From a virus: DNA of 27,169 nt. Of this stretch, positions 14,391-22,775 are shown piece by piece (position 1 is the stretch's first letter; the number at the start of each line of letters is the position of its first letter). The position numbers and the translations under genes are program-made. A model generated the notes under the pieces. The model was not told where the DNA came from. It saw nothing but the letters and a program-made list of their open reading frames with translations, and ran no database searches. Where the stretch lies: positions 1 through 27,169 of the IMG/VR virus record IMGVR_UViG_3300025082_000055. One strand, 5' to 3'.

Positions 14391-16350
14391 TATCTTTTTG
14401 CTCCAACTCTGTGATTAAATTTCTAACTTCTTGATTGACTTCAAACAGTTTAATTTCTTCGGTATTATAATTAGTATCCTGTTCCTCAGAAACCACTCCT
14501 CGACCCAAGCTTAAATTACTTAAACTTTGTATATCTGCATATCCTTTGTACACATTTCGTTTTGTGTTTTTCCCTGTTTCATCTGAATATTGGCTTTTCC
14601 AATGTCTTTTCCTGGCTCCTCGAGATCGTTTATCATGATCTACAGGTTCATACCACTTGCCTTTTGATTTAGATGTCGTAGTTTTCGGGCGTCCCATTAT
14701 ATCTTTTTCCGTTGTCTTGTACCAATCTTCATCGCGTTTGGCTGGTAAGAGTGCTGTTTCTGCCTCCTCTTCTCCACCAAGTTCCCCTTCTTCGGGGGCC
14801 GGAACTTCAAGTTCTTCGCCTCCAAGGTCTTCACCGCCTAAGTCACCAGCTTCAAGATCTGCAGCAAGTTCGCCTTCGCCGCCGGCGAGGCCTCCCATAG
14901 CTTCTTCTCCAGCTGCAGCTGCTTCAAGAGCTGCCTCAAATTTGCGATCATAATACATTTCACGTTGATTACGAAGGAACTCTTCATCAGACATGTTAAA
15001 GATATGTTGTGCGACCCATCTCTTACTGAAGAAACCTTCTGTTGCTCCGCCTGCCGTATCAAACTTAGTTTTCCAGTTTTCAAGCTCTTGAAGTTCAGCA
15101 ATCTTTGAGGGATTGTTAAGTGAAAGTTTGAAGTTAATCAAGTCTGCACCTCTATATCCAAGAGTAAACAGGTGAACAATCCCAACTTTTTCTAATTCTG
15201 CAATAACAGATCTTTGTAGTCTCTGTATAGTTCTAGCAAAACGAATATCTTTCTGTGCCAAAGTTGTTTTGTCTTCTTCTGCACCCTCGCCTCTGAAAAG
15301 ATATGCTTGAGGTACCTTGAGAGCAGCAAATAATTTATCTTTCAGATATATTACATCATCAATATCATTTGCACGAGTCTGTCCGCCGACTGAATCAATC
15401 TTTGTTGCAGTTTCTCCGCGAACTGGAATAAAATAATCTTCTTCGACACTTAAAGGGTTATAGCGTAAATCAACACGACCAGTATTTGAATCAACAATTT
15501 GATTACGTTTCATTTGTGTCATAATTTTTTGCATATACTGTTCGACATCTTCTGGTGCAATATTACCAACATCGATATAAAACGCTCTTCTTTCAGGTGC
15601 GCGGACAATTCTGTAAGCCATCATGGCATCTTCTAAAAGAACCAGTTGGCGCCAAATTCTTCTGGCTGGCTCTAAAACACTTGTTCCGTATGGGGCATAT
15701 TTATCATTTCCAAGAATACGAAAATGTGCAACCTGCCAATTCTCAAAAGTTATTCCGCCAGAATTCCATTGATATTGAACATAATTTGGATTATCTTGAT
15801 CTAAACCTTCCAGCCTTTCAATTTCAGCATGTGGCAGACCAACAAGACTTCGAACTCCCATTTCTTCATCTATATCCATATATAAGAAAAAATCACCAAA
15901 CTTGCACATCGAACGACACCAACCGAAAAGATTAAATTCAATATTCATCACTTGGTGATAAAGACTATCAAGAAGCCCCTTAATTTCTTCATTCGAACAC
16001 TTAATCTTAAGCAGCGGTGAAATATCACTTGATGTAGACATTTCATCCGCATAAATATCCATAGCAGAGGCAATAATTGGCTCATACTCCATCTGTTCAA
16101 AATCAGCATATCTCTCAATACGATTTTGATTGGACATTATATTGTGTGTTAAGTTTTCAAATGGATCATATGCAGTTTTTTTAAATTGTTTACCGCTTGC
16201 GGACTGAAACTTATATTTATCTAAATTTCTTCTTTTCTCTTTTCGCGGCGCTTGAGTACGTCGGTTAACAATGGGTCCAGATAATAGTTTAGTTAATCTT
16301 TTGAATAATGATGATTGTGGATTTTTTGGGTTATTAGTTTTATCTGCCAT
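14362..16350 (-). CDS. Portal protein, T4 gp20-like, with acidic C-terminal extension
   Basis: The product has 662 residues (T4 gp20: 524) and forms the dodecameric DNA-entry ring at one head vertex. Typical gp20 features are RYADFEQMEYEPIIASAMDIYADE (about 80-103), the clip/stem region with RVDLRYNPLSVEEDYFIPVRG (292-312), and LKVPQAYLFRGEG (344-356). After residue 475 comes an Ala/Gly/Glu-rich acidic stretch (about 476-531, with GGEDLGGEEL) and then a basic tail of some 130 residues. These are absent from T4 gp20 and explain the extra length. The start at 16350 has AAAGGA that overlaps the terminase stop. Its 3' end overlaps the next gene by 29 bases. Confidence 0.93.
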   Translation of the reverse strand: MADKTNNPKNPQSSLFKRLTKLLSGPIVNRRTQAPRKEKRRNLDKYKFQSASGKQFKKTAYDPFENLTHNIMSNQNRIERYADFEQMEYEPIIASAMDIYADEMSTSSDISPLLKIKCSNEEIKGLLDSLYHQVMNIEFNLFGWCRSMCKFGDFFLYMDIDEEMGVRSLVGLPHAEIERLEGLDQDNPNYVQYQWNSGGITFENWQVAHFRILGNDKYAPYGTSVLEPARRIWRQLVLLEDAMMAYRIVRAPERRAFYIDVGNIAPEDVEQYMQKIMTQMKRNQIVDSNTGRVDLRYNPLSVEEDYFIPVRGETATKIDSVGGQTRANDIDDVIYLKDKLFAALKVPQAYLFRGEGAEEDKTTLAQKDIRFARTIQRLQRSVIAELEKVGIVHLFTLGYRGADLINFKLSLNNPSKIAELQELENWKTKFDTAGGATEGFFSKRWVAQHIFNMSDEEFLRNQREMYYDRKFEAALEAAAAGEEAMGGLAGGEGELAADLEAGDLGGEDLGGEELEVPAPEEGELGGEEEAETALLPAKRDEDWYKTTEKDIMGRPKTTTSKSKGKWYEPVDHDKRSRGARKRHWKSQYSDETGKNTKRNVYKGYADIQSLSNLSLGRGVVSEEQDTNYNTEEIKLFEVNQEVRNLITELEQKDNETKAQQKA

Positions 16351-16356
16351 AAATTA

Positions 16357-17931
16357 TTATCCTTTGAGAAGCCACAAAAATTCTTTCGTCTTTTCAATTT
16401 CTTTTGTATTTTTTACCGGGTTGTGTCCGGACATTCCTGGAATGGTTGTATTCATAATACTATCAGATTTATACATGGAAGTTAAGCATGCTTTCTGATG
16501 ATCCATATTTTTCTTATTTTCTACAAAAACAGTATCTTTAATCCAGCATCCAATTGCGAAAGACATTATTAAGTCATCATTTTCTGATCTCATTGCTTGT
16601 GCTTTCCCATTGTACCAAATAAAAGTTTTAAATTCATTGTACAGCCTAGAAGAATACGTTGTAATTAGTTTGTTTCTTACAAACTCTTCCATTTTTGCAA
16701 CAATAATCGGCCTTGTTTTTAAAGAAGTTGTAAATCCGGCTACACTATTCGACTTATATTCTGCAGTTAGTTGATCAATATACTCATGAGTAGACTTAAT
16801 GGAGTAGTAAATATTTGGATAATTTGACTCTTTAAGTTTTTCCAACACCGCGAAGCCAACTGAATTATTCTCGACAACTAGAAGACAATTTCCATATTCT
16901 TTGCCGGCATCAAAAAGTATGTTTGAAAAAACATCTGGTGTTACCTTTCCTTGATATTCTGCGACAATTTCTGCAGTCTCTAATTTGAAAACATGAAAAA
17001 CAGAATAATCTTTCCCATCGCCTCGAGCAACATCTGCAGTGATCATATAGCTGTTTTCGGATCTGTATTCTTCCCAAATCCACAAGTTCCTATCAAAACC
17101 TGTTCTATACTTTGGTTCTTTAATATTTTGTTCAATAAATTTTATATCGTCAGAATGTATAACAGTCTCACCGGAAGCATTAAAACTACATTCTAATTCT
17201 TGTGAAATTTGTCGCGAAGACATATTCTTAGTTTCTTTCTCATACCAGATCTGATCGCGGTCCGGATGGATGTCCCACAATAGCCTTGTTGGATTAAAAT
17301 CGTTTCTTCTTGATTCGGCATCAATATATGTTTTATAAAACCAGCCTCCAACACCATTTGGAGTACTTAGAGCGATGCATCGGCCACCAGTTGAAATTGT
17401 GGGATAAAGACCGGTCCAAAGATCCTCTAGCCCCTCAACGTGTGCTGCCTCATCAACCACCAATAGAGAAAGTGCTTCAGAACGCCCAGCATCACCAGAA
17501 GTTGAAGACGCTTTAATTTGAGATCCGTTACTTAATTCAAAACTGGCTCTATTATCAACAGCGACTGTCGCCATTTGAATGAATGGAGGTAAATGTTTAA
17601 TAATAGATTTCACTTTTTTAACAAGATTGGCGGCTGTATGATATTTAGTTGCTACAACTAATACATTTTTATTGCGATGAAACATCATAAGCCATACAAC
17701 ATAAGCAGCTGTAATTGTTGAAATGCCAAGTTGCCTTGCTTTCAGAATAATGTTGAAACGATAATCGTTAAAATCTTCAATAAGTCCCTCTTGATAATCG
17801 TAAAGCTTGAAAGGGATTAGGCCTTTCATCGGATGAGAAATCTTGCAATAATTATTTATAAAGTAAACTGGGGCCTTTCCACATTTAAGGATTTCTTTTG
17901 TAATTTCTTTTTTTGTTAATTGATAAGACAT
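16357..17931 (-). CDS. Terminase large subunit, T4 gp17-like
   Basis: This 524-residue protein is the ATP-driven packaging motor and nuclease. The ATPase half shows the Q-like LYDYQ (43-47), a deviant Walker A KARQLGIST (64-72) lacking the usual Gly-Lys pair, Walker B LLVVDEAAH (156-164) and the coupling motif STPNG (189-193). The nuclease half has the expected acidic triad: D300 in ITADVARG, E354 in LVVENNSVG, and D453 in SENDDLIMSFA. T4 gp17 is 610 residues; this lacks much of its N- and C-terminal extension. The ATG at 17931 has no clear Shine-Dalgarno. It precedes the portal gene by six bases. The gene for the small subunit is not recognised. Confidence 0.95.
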   Translation of the reverse strand: MSYQLTKKEITKEILKCGKAPVYFINNYCKISHPMKGLIPFKLYDYQEGLIEDFNDYRFNIILKARQLGISTITAAYVVWLMMFHRNKNVLVVATKYHTAANLVKKVKSIIKHLPPFIQMATVAVDNRASFELSNGSQIKASSTSGDAGRSEALSLLVVDEAAHVEGLEDLWTGLYPTISTGGRCIALSTPNGVGGWFYKTYIDAESRRNDFNPTRLLWDIHPDRDQIWYEKETKNMSSRQISQELECSFNASGETVIHSDDIKFIEQNIKEPKYRTGFDRNLWIWEEYRSENSYMITADVARGDGKDYSVFHVFKLETAEIVAEYQGKVTPDVFSNILFDAGKEYGNCLLVVENNSVGFAVLEKLKESNYPNIYYSIKSTHEYIDQLTAEYKSNSVAGFTTSLKTRPIIVAKMEEFVRNKLITTYSSRLYNEFKTFIWYNGKAQAMRSENDDLIMSFAIGCWIKDTVFVENKKNMDHQKACLTSMYKSDSIMNTTIPGMSGHNPVKNTKEIEKTKEFLWLLKG

Positions 17932-17950
17932 TCATTATCGTGACGGCTCA

Positions 17951-18529
17951 TTATTGCTCTTTCTTTCTCGTTACATTTTTGGCATGGTTCTTGCCCTTGC
18001 CAACTTCAAAATTCTTATTATAAGCAAGCCAATCTTTTGTAATTTTTTTAAGTCTCTCCTCGGAAGAAGAATCAGCATTTGATTCAAGTACTCCCGTGAG
18101 GCCACCTACCTTATAAAATTGTTTTGCTGTGACCCAACTACGAATGTTGCTCATGTGCTGAACAAGAATGTCTGCTTCGCCTTCCTTTGTTAAACTTAAA
18201 GGGTTTCCTGTAACGCTCTTATATTCTTTTTTAAGATATTTGGTGATATCGTTGATTCTAGAATTAATGTCGTTCTCAAATCGATTTCTATCATGCACTT
18301 CTTTTAATTTACACTCACTATGATATTCAACACAAATACTGTTTCCATAATATTTAACGTTGAAACCGTCCATAATTCTCGCATCAAGAACAGAGTCCCC
18401 ATCTTCCCTTCTCAGTCCCACCTTTTTTGCTTCACCATTGTGTACATAACGTTCATCATGAGCGCCGTCATAAGCATTAGCCGCAGCTTGGGAAATGCCT
18501 CTAATAATATCTAATACGTTATTTGCCAT
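17951..18529 (-). CDS. Unknown protein upstream of the terminase
   Basis: No named family is recognised. The 192-residue product starts NVLDIIRGISQAAANAYDGA, continues with a beta-rich part (GFNVKYYGNSICVEYHSECK, about 54-74), then a helical region with RINDITKYLKKEY, and has a basic C-terminal tail ending RKKEQ. The first 11 bases overlap the upstream gene. It occupies the place where T4 has the small terminase gene 16, and the helical middle plus basic end could fit DNA binding. However, no helix-turn-helix is evident, and the start resembles unannotated structural proteins of aquatic phages. A small terminase subunit or a virion protein are both open. Confidence 0.65.
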   Translation of the reverse strand: MANNVLDIIRGISQAAANAYDGAHDERYVHNGEAKKVGLRREDGDSVLDARIMDGFNVKYYGNSICVEYHSECKLKEVHDRNRFENDINSRINDITKYLKKEYKSVTGNPLSLTKEGEADILVQHMSNIRSWVTAKQFYKVGGLTGVLESNADSSSEERLKKITKDWLAYNKNFEVGKGKNHAKNVTRKKEQ

Positions 18530-18884
18530 AATTAATCTCCTTTAGAGCCTTTTTAACAATTTGTTTTATTTGTGATTTTGTAATTTTCATTTCGCCCAGA
18601 GACGGGTTGCGGCCGCCTGGATTGGTTTTTTCGGATGAGCGAGCGGCGCCTCGTACAACATCAGGTTCTGCAAACCTGTTTGGCTTCTGTCCAGTGCTCA
18701 TAAAATCATTAAGATCTAATCTTATATCATTCACGTCTTGATTAAGTCTGCGATATTCGCCAAACAGATGAGTTAACCATTGTTGATGCTTCATCAAGTG
18801 ATAGTCAGTTGATTCCGCTTCGGTTCGCGGATCACCAATAGCTTCTTTAATAATCTGCTTTAATTTTGATTTGGTGATTTTCAC
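18519..18884 (-). CDS. Unknown protein with the recurrent MKITKS peptide at both ends
   Basis: The product has 121 residues. It starts MKITKSKLKQIIKEAIGD and, from residue 99, repeats MKITKSQIKQIVKKALKE, ending five residues later. The middle is helical (WLTHLFGEYRRLNQDVNDIR, about 36-55) with a Pro/Gly/Arg-rich linker. The start is GTG at 18884, overlapping the upstream stop as GTGA; the initiator would be methionine. The first copy ends IKE|A, a match to the expected prohead-protease specificity, so an internal head protein carrying a cleavable targeting peptide is possible. The second copy has VKK in place of IKE and would not be cut. It may be a fused remnant of another such gene. Confidence 0.75.
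   Translation of the reverse strand: MKITKSKLKQIIKEAIGDPRTEAESTDYHLMKHQQWLTHLFGEYRRLNQDVNDIRLDLNDFMSTGQKPNRFAEPDVVRGAARSSEKTNPGGRNPSLGEMKITKSQIKQIVKKALKEINYGK
18546..18590 (-). repeat. Recurrent MKITKS peptide, copy 2 (C-terminal copy)
   Basis: Fifteen codons, starting with an ATG at 18590, encode MKITKSQIKQIVKKA inside the gene at 18519-18884. The DNA is clearly related to the copies at 18840-18884 and 27059-27103, with mostly third-position changes. It ends shortly before the gene's stop codon. Confidence 0.85.
18840..18884 (-). repeat. Recurrent MKITKS peptide, copy 1 (N-terminal copy)
   Basis: The first 15 codons of the gene (GTG start) encode MKITKSKLKQIIKEA. It shares the pattern MK[IL]TKSxxKQI[IV]K with two other sites in this window. 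The IKE|A end matches the L/I-x-E specificity known for T4 gp21. Confidence 0.88.
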
Positions 18885-19258
18885 TTATCAGGCCTCCAGC
18901 CAGACTTCCAACGTTCAGGGTTCCTCTCTACATAATTGGTATAACAGTCATAACAACAATCATATTTGCTCATGAACAGATCATCCTTAGAATTGAAAGA
19001 GTAAACACTACAAACAGGGCAAGTCCTACTACTACTCTTTGTAAGTAGTTTTTTGCCAATTAAAAAGCCGTCTTTTTCAACCTTTTCAACTTTCTCTCTT
19101 TTTTTGCGTTCTCGTCTTGTCAGCTCTTTAACTTGCTCAATATATTCTTTCTCTTTTTCTTCATCCCAATTTTTTTTAGGATGTTGTACAGTTTCGTCGC
19201 CATACTTTTTTCTTATGGCTCGTTCTATTTCTGCTATGTGGTTTGGGTCTCTTTTCAT
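18881..19258 (-). CDS. Small zinc-ribbon-like protein of unknown role
   Basis: The 125-residue product has a highly charged helical N-terminal half (Lys/Glu-rich, about 30-62) and a C-terminal cysteine cluster: CPVC (80-83) and CCYDCY (101-106), a likely four-cysteine zinc site. It ends WKSGWRPDK. No nuclease signature such as HNH is evident, because no suitable histidines flank the cysteines. I recall similar short unannotated proteins in aquatic phages but cannot name a family. Its 3' end overlaps the next gene as GTGA. The ribosome-binding site is weak (GGAATGGA, overlapping the end of the upstream gene). It might bind nucleic acid or another protein through the ribbon. Confidence 0.75.
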   Translation of the reverse strand: MKRDPNHIAEIERAIRKKYGDETVQHPKKNWDEEKEKEYIEQVKELTRRERKKREKVEKVEKDGFLIGKKLLTKSSSRTCPVCSVYSFNSKDDLFMSKYDCCYDCYTNYVERNPERWKSGWRPDK

Positions 19259-19267
19259 TTTAGTGAA

Positions 19268-22141
19268 TTAATCCATTCCATAATACTCAATAATAACTGT
19301 TAAGGTGCCGGCTGTTGAATTAGTGTTGCCGTTTCCTGTACCAGCATTACAAATGTATACATACTGATCTGAAGAGCCGTTTCTTACAGTGTCCCTGCAT
19401 ATCCAAACTTCTTTCAGATCGTTCACTAAATCAATATCTGATGCGCTAGCGCTGTCGGTGGAGTCGGTACCGGCGACGCCGTTTCCTAATATTTCAGTTC
19501 CACTAGAGACAGCAGTATCAGCACTGGTCCCAGACGTCGCAGACAATTGAATGTGTACAAGATGCGTTGATAAATTACTTGCAGTTTTTACAACAGCGGC
19601 GACACTAGTTATGATAGCATTTGCTGGAATTTTAACTCCTGGCAACTCAGCAATAACCATGGTGTTACCGGGGTAAGCATATCTAATGTCCTGATCTACG
19701 GAAATGATGTGTTTACCTGTTCCAATTCTAACGGTGCCGGCTGAATCAATTTTCATTCGTTCAGTTAACGTAGTAGAGCCATCGGGAGTTGTCATAAACT
19801 TTATTCTCCCCGGCATATCAGAACCTGGAGCGGAGTCGGCGGCATCACACTCTCCTATTATTGCGGCACCGAAGTCGAAGACGTCACCATCTTCGGTTCC
19901 TCCAAAAAAAATAGCACCATAATTATTACCGGCATCGAAGTCTGTGTCTTCACTCGTTAAAATTAATTCTCCAGAACTGTTGCCGCCGGCGTCTCCATGA
20001 ATATGAATAGATGTGGAATTGGCAGCGTATTTCGTCGCTGACATAGCATCTGTACCTCCAAAAAATCCAGTGGTGGCCAAGGCGGCTCCACTAGATCCTG
20101 TGACAGTTGTAAATATAGTGTCTCCCAGTTCATTGGCGTTGCCTGTGGCGCCGGCCTCCTGGGTTAAAGTTAAAGTTGCGGTAGAACGACTTACAGTAAT
20201 GCTGCTGCCGCCTGCAACGCCGCCATGGCCATTTACATGTTCTATTGCTGTTTCTATTTCTGCAGCAATCTCCACCGGAGTGGTCATCCCGTTTAGTTGG
20301 ATAACAACTTTGCCGCCAATGGCCGCACGGAGATCTTCTCCGCCGGTAAAATCACCTTCGGTCACCTGGCTTATATCGGTAGTAATAGCAGTATTGCCTG
20401 CAGTGCCATAACTGTCTTGTGTTAAAGTTATTGACTGTTCCCCATCATCTTCTGCAGGAACTGCAGAAACATTGATCGTCCCATTGTGACCGTTGGCATG
20501 TTCTATTGCGGCTTTAAGTTGAACGAGAAACTCTCTTTGAGTGTCCTCTGAAGATGCGATATTGATCGAAACCGCAATATCACCGTCGTCTTGCGTGCCG
20601 GGGTTCAGGGCTCCAGTATCGGAGCCACCACCAGTGAAATCAGAGACCGTTACGTTGGTGAGGCCACTCACCATCGGCCCGTTGCCGTTGCCGCCGGCCG
20701 TGTATTGTGTCACAGTCAGCACTCCAGACTCGTTATCAGACACTATAAAATCCGTTCGCTCATCGATACAAGCTTTAAGTGATGTAGCCGCTGCAGCAGC
20801 AGTACCTCCACCAAATTCGCGCGGGTCTGCAGTTAAATCTTGATACGTTTTTTTAACATATGATACATGTATGCCGGTAGTTGATCTGAGGGTGATAATC
20901 TCATCATTACTGGGTATGCCTGTAAAGGTTATTGTCGCTGTTGCGTTATCTGAGGCTTCTAACACATCGCCAGTCGCAACAGTGGTAAGCGTATCATCGC
21001 AGAGCCTATACACTCTTGTTGTACCATTAGTATTTGTGATCGTTATTTTCTCGCATTCAGTCATACCGGTTACGGCGTCACCATCATCAACCGTTATTGT
21101 TGCGGTGGCGGAGCCCCGGATGATTCCAGTGGCATCTCCGCCAGATGTGTTATCAAAAATATAAGTCTTTTCGTATGCACTCTTATCTTCAATTCTTAAA
21201 ATACCAGTATTGTTATATGTTTTATTCGGGAAAGGCGGTTTAGTAAAATCATCTAATGTAGTAGAGCCAACAATTATATATCCAACTGCTGCTCCTTGGG
21301 TTTTTCGTCCAAGACGAAGATCGCCCGAATGGTTAAGAGACATTCGTGTGCGCAATGTAGTAGAACCGGTCTCGCAAGTCTGAAAATATAAATTTGTTGG
21401 GAAATTGCTGCCGGCGTCAATGGCATTTCCGGAAAGTTCAGCTATTATCGCTGCGCCGTAATCCCAGCTGCCATCGTATCCGCCAAAATAAATAGAACCA
21501 AGCCTATCCCCAATATCAAAATCACGGTCTTCGCCTGATAAAATTAATTCTCCGGCTCCGTTGCCGCCTCCGTATTCGGCTTCGAAGCCGTATTCGGGCC
21601 TGGGGCCATCGCCATGGATATGAAGAGATACCCCATGTTTGGTGATGGATTGTGGGTAAGGTGTGCCAATTCCAATGTCACCATCACTCTTAATAGTCAT
21701 TCTCTGCGTCAACATACTAGTGCCGGCAGGAGTAGTCGAGAAGTTTAGCTTACCGGGTACATCAGTAGTTACATCCCAATCTCCATCTCCTTCGGCCCAG
21801 ACACTCGCTCCGAAATCGAAGCCGCCGGAGACGTTGTAACCAACTGGTTTCGGATTCGGGGTGGCGGCAAAATAAATTATACCCATGTTATCGTTGTTAC
21901 CGAAATCGTTATCATAATTTGAAAAGATAAGTTCTGGATCGTTATTTGCGCCGCCACGAGAATGCAGATGCATAGCACATGTCGAATCTGTATTCACTTT
22001 GATTGCCTCATCTGTACCTATTCCAATGACGGCAGTGTTGACCGGCACATCCAAGCGAAAGTGGATATTCATAGTTCGCAGGAACTTTAAAATATAGCCT
22101 CTTAGCTTACCAAGCGACCATTTGGATATATTGCTCGCCAT
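19268..22141 (-). CDS. Large modular fibre-like virion protein
   Basis: The product has 957 residues. Three related modules are present at about 57-160, 172-279 and 711-808. Each runs from an IHIHGD-like start through GELILTSEDTDFD, YGAIFFGG, DFGAAIIGE to a TTLTERMKID-S-G-VRIG end, the pattern of receptor-binding fibre shafts in many phages. Between the second and third modules lie three copies of another beta domain (about 401-505, 520-601, 605-697), each with an LKAAIEHANGH-like helix, an SITLTQ strand and an FTGG end. The last 150 residues form a distinct C-terminal domain. No S74 chaperone motif is seen. The ATG at 22141 follows AGAAGAG. A tail fibre or head fibre role is inferred. Confidence 0.78.
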   Translation of the reverse strand: MASNISKWSLGKLRGYILKFLRTMNIHFRLDVPVNTAVIGIGTDEAIKVNTDSTCAMHLHSRGGANNDPELIFSNYDNDFGNNDNMGIIYFAATPNPKPVGYNVSGGFDFGASVWAEGDGDWDVTTDVPGKLNFSTTPAGTSMLTQRMTIKSDGDIGIGTPYPQSITKHGVSLHIHGDGPRPEYGFEAEYGGGNGAGELILSGEDRDFDIGDRLGSIYFGGYDGSWDYGAAIIAELSGNAIDAGSNFPTNLYFQTCETGSTTLRTRMSLNHSGDLRLGRKTQGAAVGYIIVGSTTLDDFTKPPFPNKTYNNTGILRIEDKSAYEKTYIFDNTSGGDATGIIRGSATATITVDDGDAVTGMTECEKITITNTNGTTRVYRLCDDTLTTVATGDVLEASDNATATITFTGIPSNDEIITLRSTTGIHVSYVKKTYQDLTADPREFGGGTAAAAATSLKACIDERTDFIVSDNESGVLTVTQYTAGGNGNGPMVSGLTNVTVSDFTGGGSDTGALNPGTQDDGDIAVSINIASSEDTQREFLVQLKAAIEHANGHNGTINVSAVPAEDDGEQSITLTQDSYGTAGNTAITTDISQVTEGDFTGGEDLRAAIGGKVVIQLNGMTTPVEIAAEIETAIEHVNGHGGVAGGSSITVSRSTATLTLTQEAGATGNANELGDTIFTTVTGSSGAALATTGFFGGTDAMSATKYAANSTSIHIHGDAGGNSSGELILTSEDTDFDAGNNYGAIFFGGTEDGDVFDFGAAIIGECDAADSAPGSDMPGRIKFMTTPDGSTTLTERMKIDSAGTVRIGTGKHIISVDQDIRYAYPGNTMVIAELPGVKIPANAIITSVAAVVKTASNLSTHLVHIQLSATSGTSADTAVSSGTEILGNGVAGTDSTDSASASDIDLVNDLKEVWICRDTVRNGSSDQYVYICNAGTGNGNTNSTAGTLTVIIEYYGMD

Positions 22142-22147
22142 TCTCTT

Positions 22148-22312
22148 CTAGTCTCCCTCTTCCTCTTCTTTCTTTATCTGTTCTTCCCAAAGTTTGCTAA
22201 TTACTTCCCATGTGTGTTCCTCTCCAATGACATCATACATTTCGTGAAGATTTCTCCAAGCTTCATCCAAAGTTAGTTTATTTTTATTATATTCAACACA
22301 TATTAAACACAT
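22148..22312 (-). CDS. Small acidic protein of 54 residues, unknown function
   Basis: A short frame of 54 codons fills the gap between the lysis-like and fibre-like genes. It starts MCLICVEYNKNKLTLDEAWR, has a helical Trp-rich middle (HTWEVISKLWEEQ) and ends in a Glu-rich tail. The ATG at 22312 is one base after the upstream stop (TAATATG), with GGGAGAG nine bases before it, and its stop is six bases before the fibre-like ATG. Exact packing, a good ribosome-binding site and protein-like composition support it being real. The CxxC near the start could bind metal. No family is recognised. Confidence 0.78.
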   Translation of the reverse strand: MCLICVEYNKNKLTLDEAWRNLHEMYDVIGEEHTWEVISKLWEEQIKKEEEEGD

Positions 22313-22313
22313 A

Positions 22314-22775
22314 TTAATTGCTCTCCCTTATTTCTACTGCCGCATAAAATATTGCAATTGATGTAACAATGCCTGCTACAATCCCTCCAGCGAACCACCA
22401 ATGAGAATTTTTGTTTGGCCTCTCTAAAGCAAATTTCTGGAGCCTGTTGTTTTCCTCATCTTTAATTTTTAAAATTGAATCATATTTTTGTTTCAAAAAG
22501 TCAACTTCAACCTTCACTGTCGAAACCAAAAGATCACATTTTATCTTTTCTTTTTGTTCCATGTGATTAATTCTCAACCTACATTGTTCAGAATTATATT
22601 CTTTCTCTGCAACTGATTGCGCAACTGCAGCAGAATTAAAAAGGACGCCAGCAAAAGGAGCGACTTCTCCTTGGTTCATTGGTTTGATTTTTGGAACATC
22701 ATCAGCAAAAGCTAGAACTGGAAAAGTTACAAGCAAAACAATTGCTACTATTTTATTCAACAATTTCAAAACCAA
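22314..22775 (-). CDS. Exported membrane protein, possible spanin-like lysis component
   Basis: The 153-residue product has a signal peptide (about 1-25: VAIVLLVTFPVLAFA before DD), an external region with NQGEVAPFAGVLFNSAAVAQ (about 34-53), a coiled-coil stretch (about 70-115) and a C-terminal transmembrane segment (WWFAGGIVAGIVTSIAIFYAAV, about 126-147). I recall the APF-GVLF pattern in phage envelope proteins near lysis genes. The start is a TTG (22775, or the in-frame TTG two codons later), with AAGGAG upstream; no ATG exists before residue 33. The gene overlaps the previous one by 23 bases. No lipobox cysteine is seen, so a classic o-spanin is not proven. Confidence 0.6.
   Translation of the reverse strand: MVLKLLNKIVAIVLLVTFPVLAFADDVPKIKPMNQGEVAPFAGVLFNSAAVAQSVAEKEYNSEQCRLRINHMEQKEKIKCDLLVSTVKVEVDFLKQKYDSILKIKDEENNRLQKFALERPNKNSHWWFAGGIVAGIVTSIAIFYAAVEIRESN

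Noticed and set aside
20013-20843. Plus-strand frames of 100-132 codons opposite the fibre-like gene
   Set aside because: Pro/Ser/Val-rich shadows of a Gly/Thr/Asp-rich coding sequence; all convincing genes run on the other strand.
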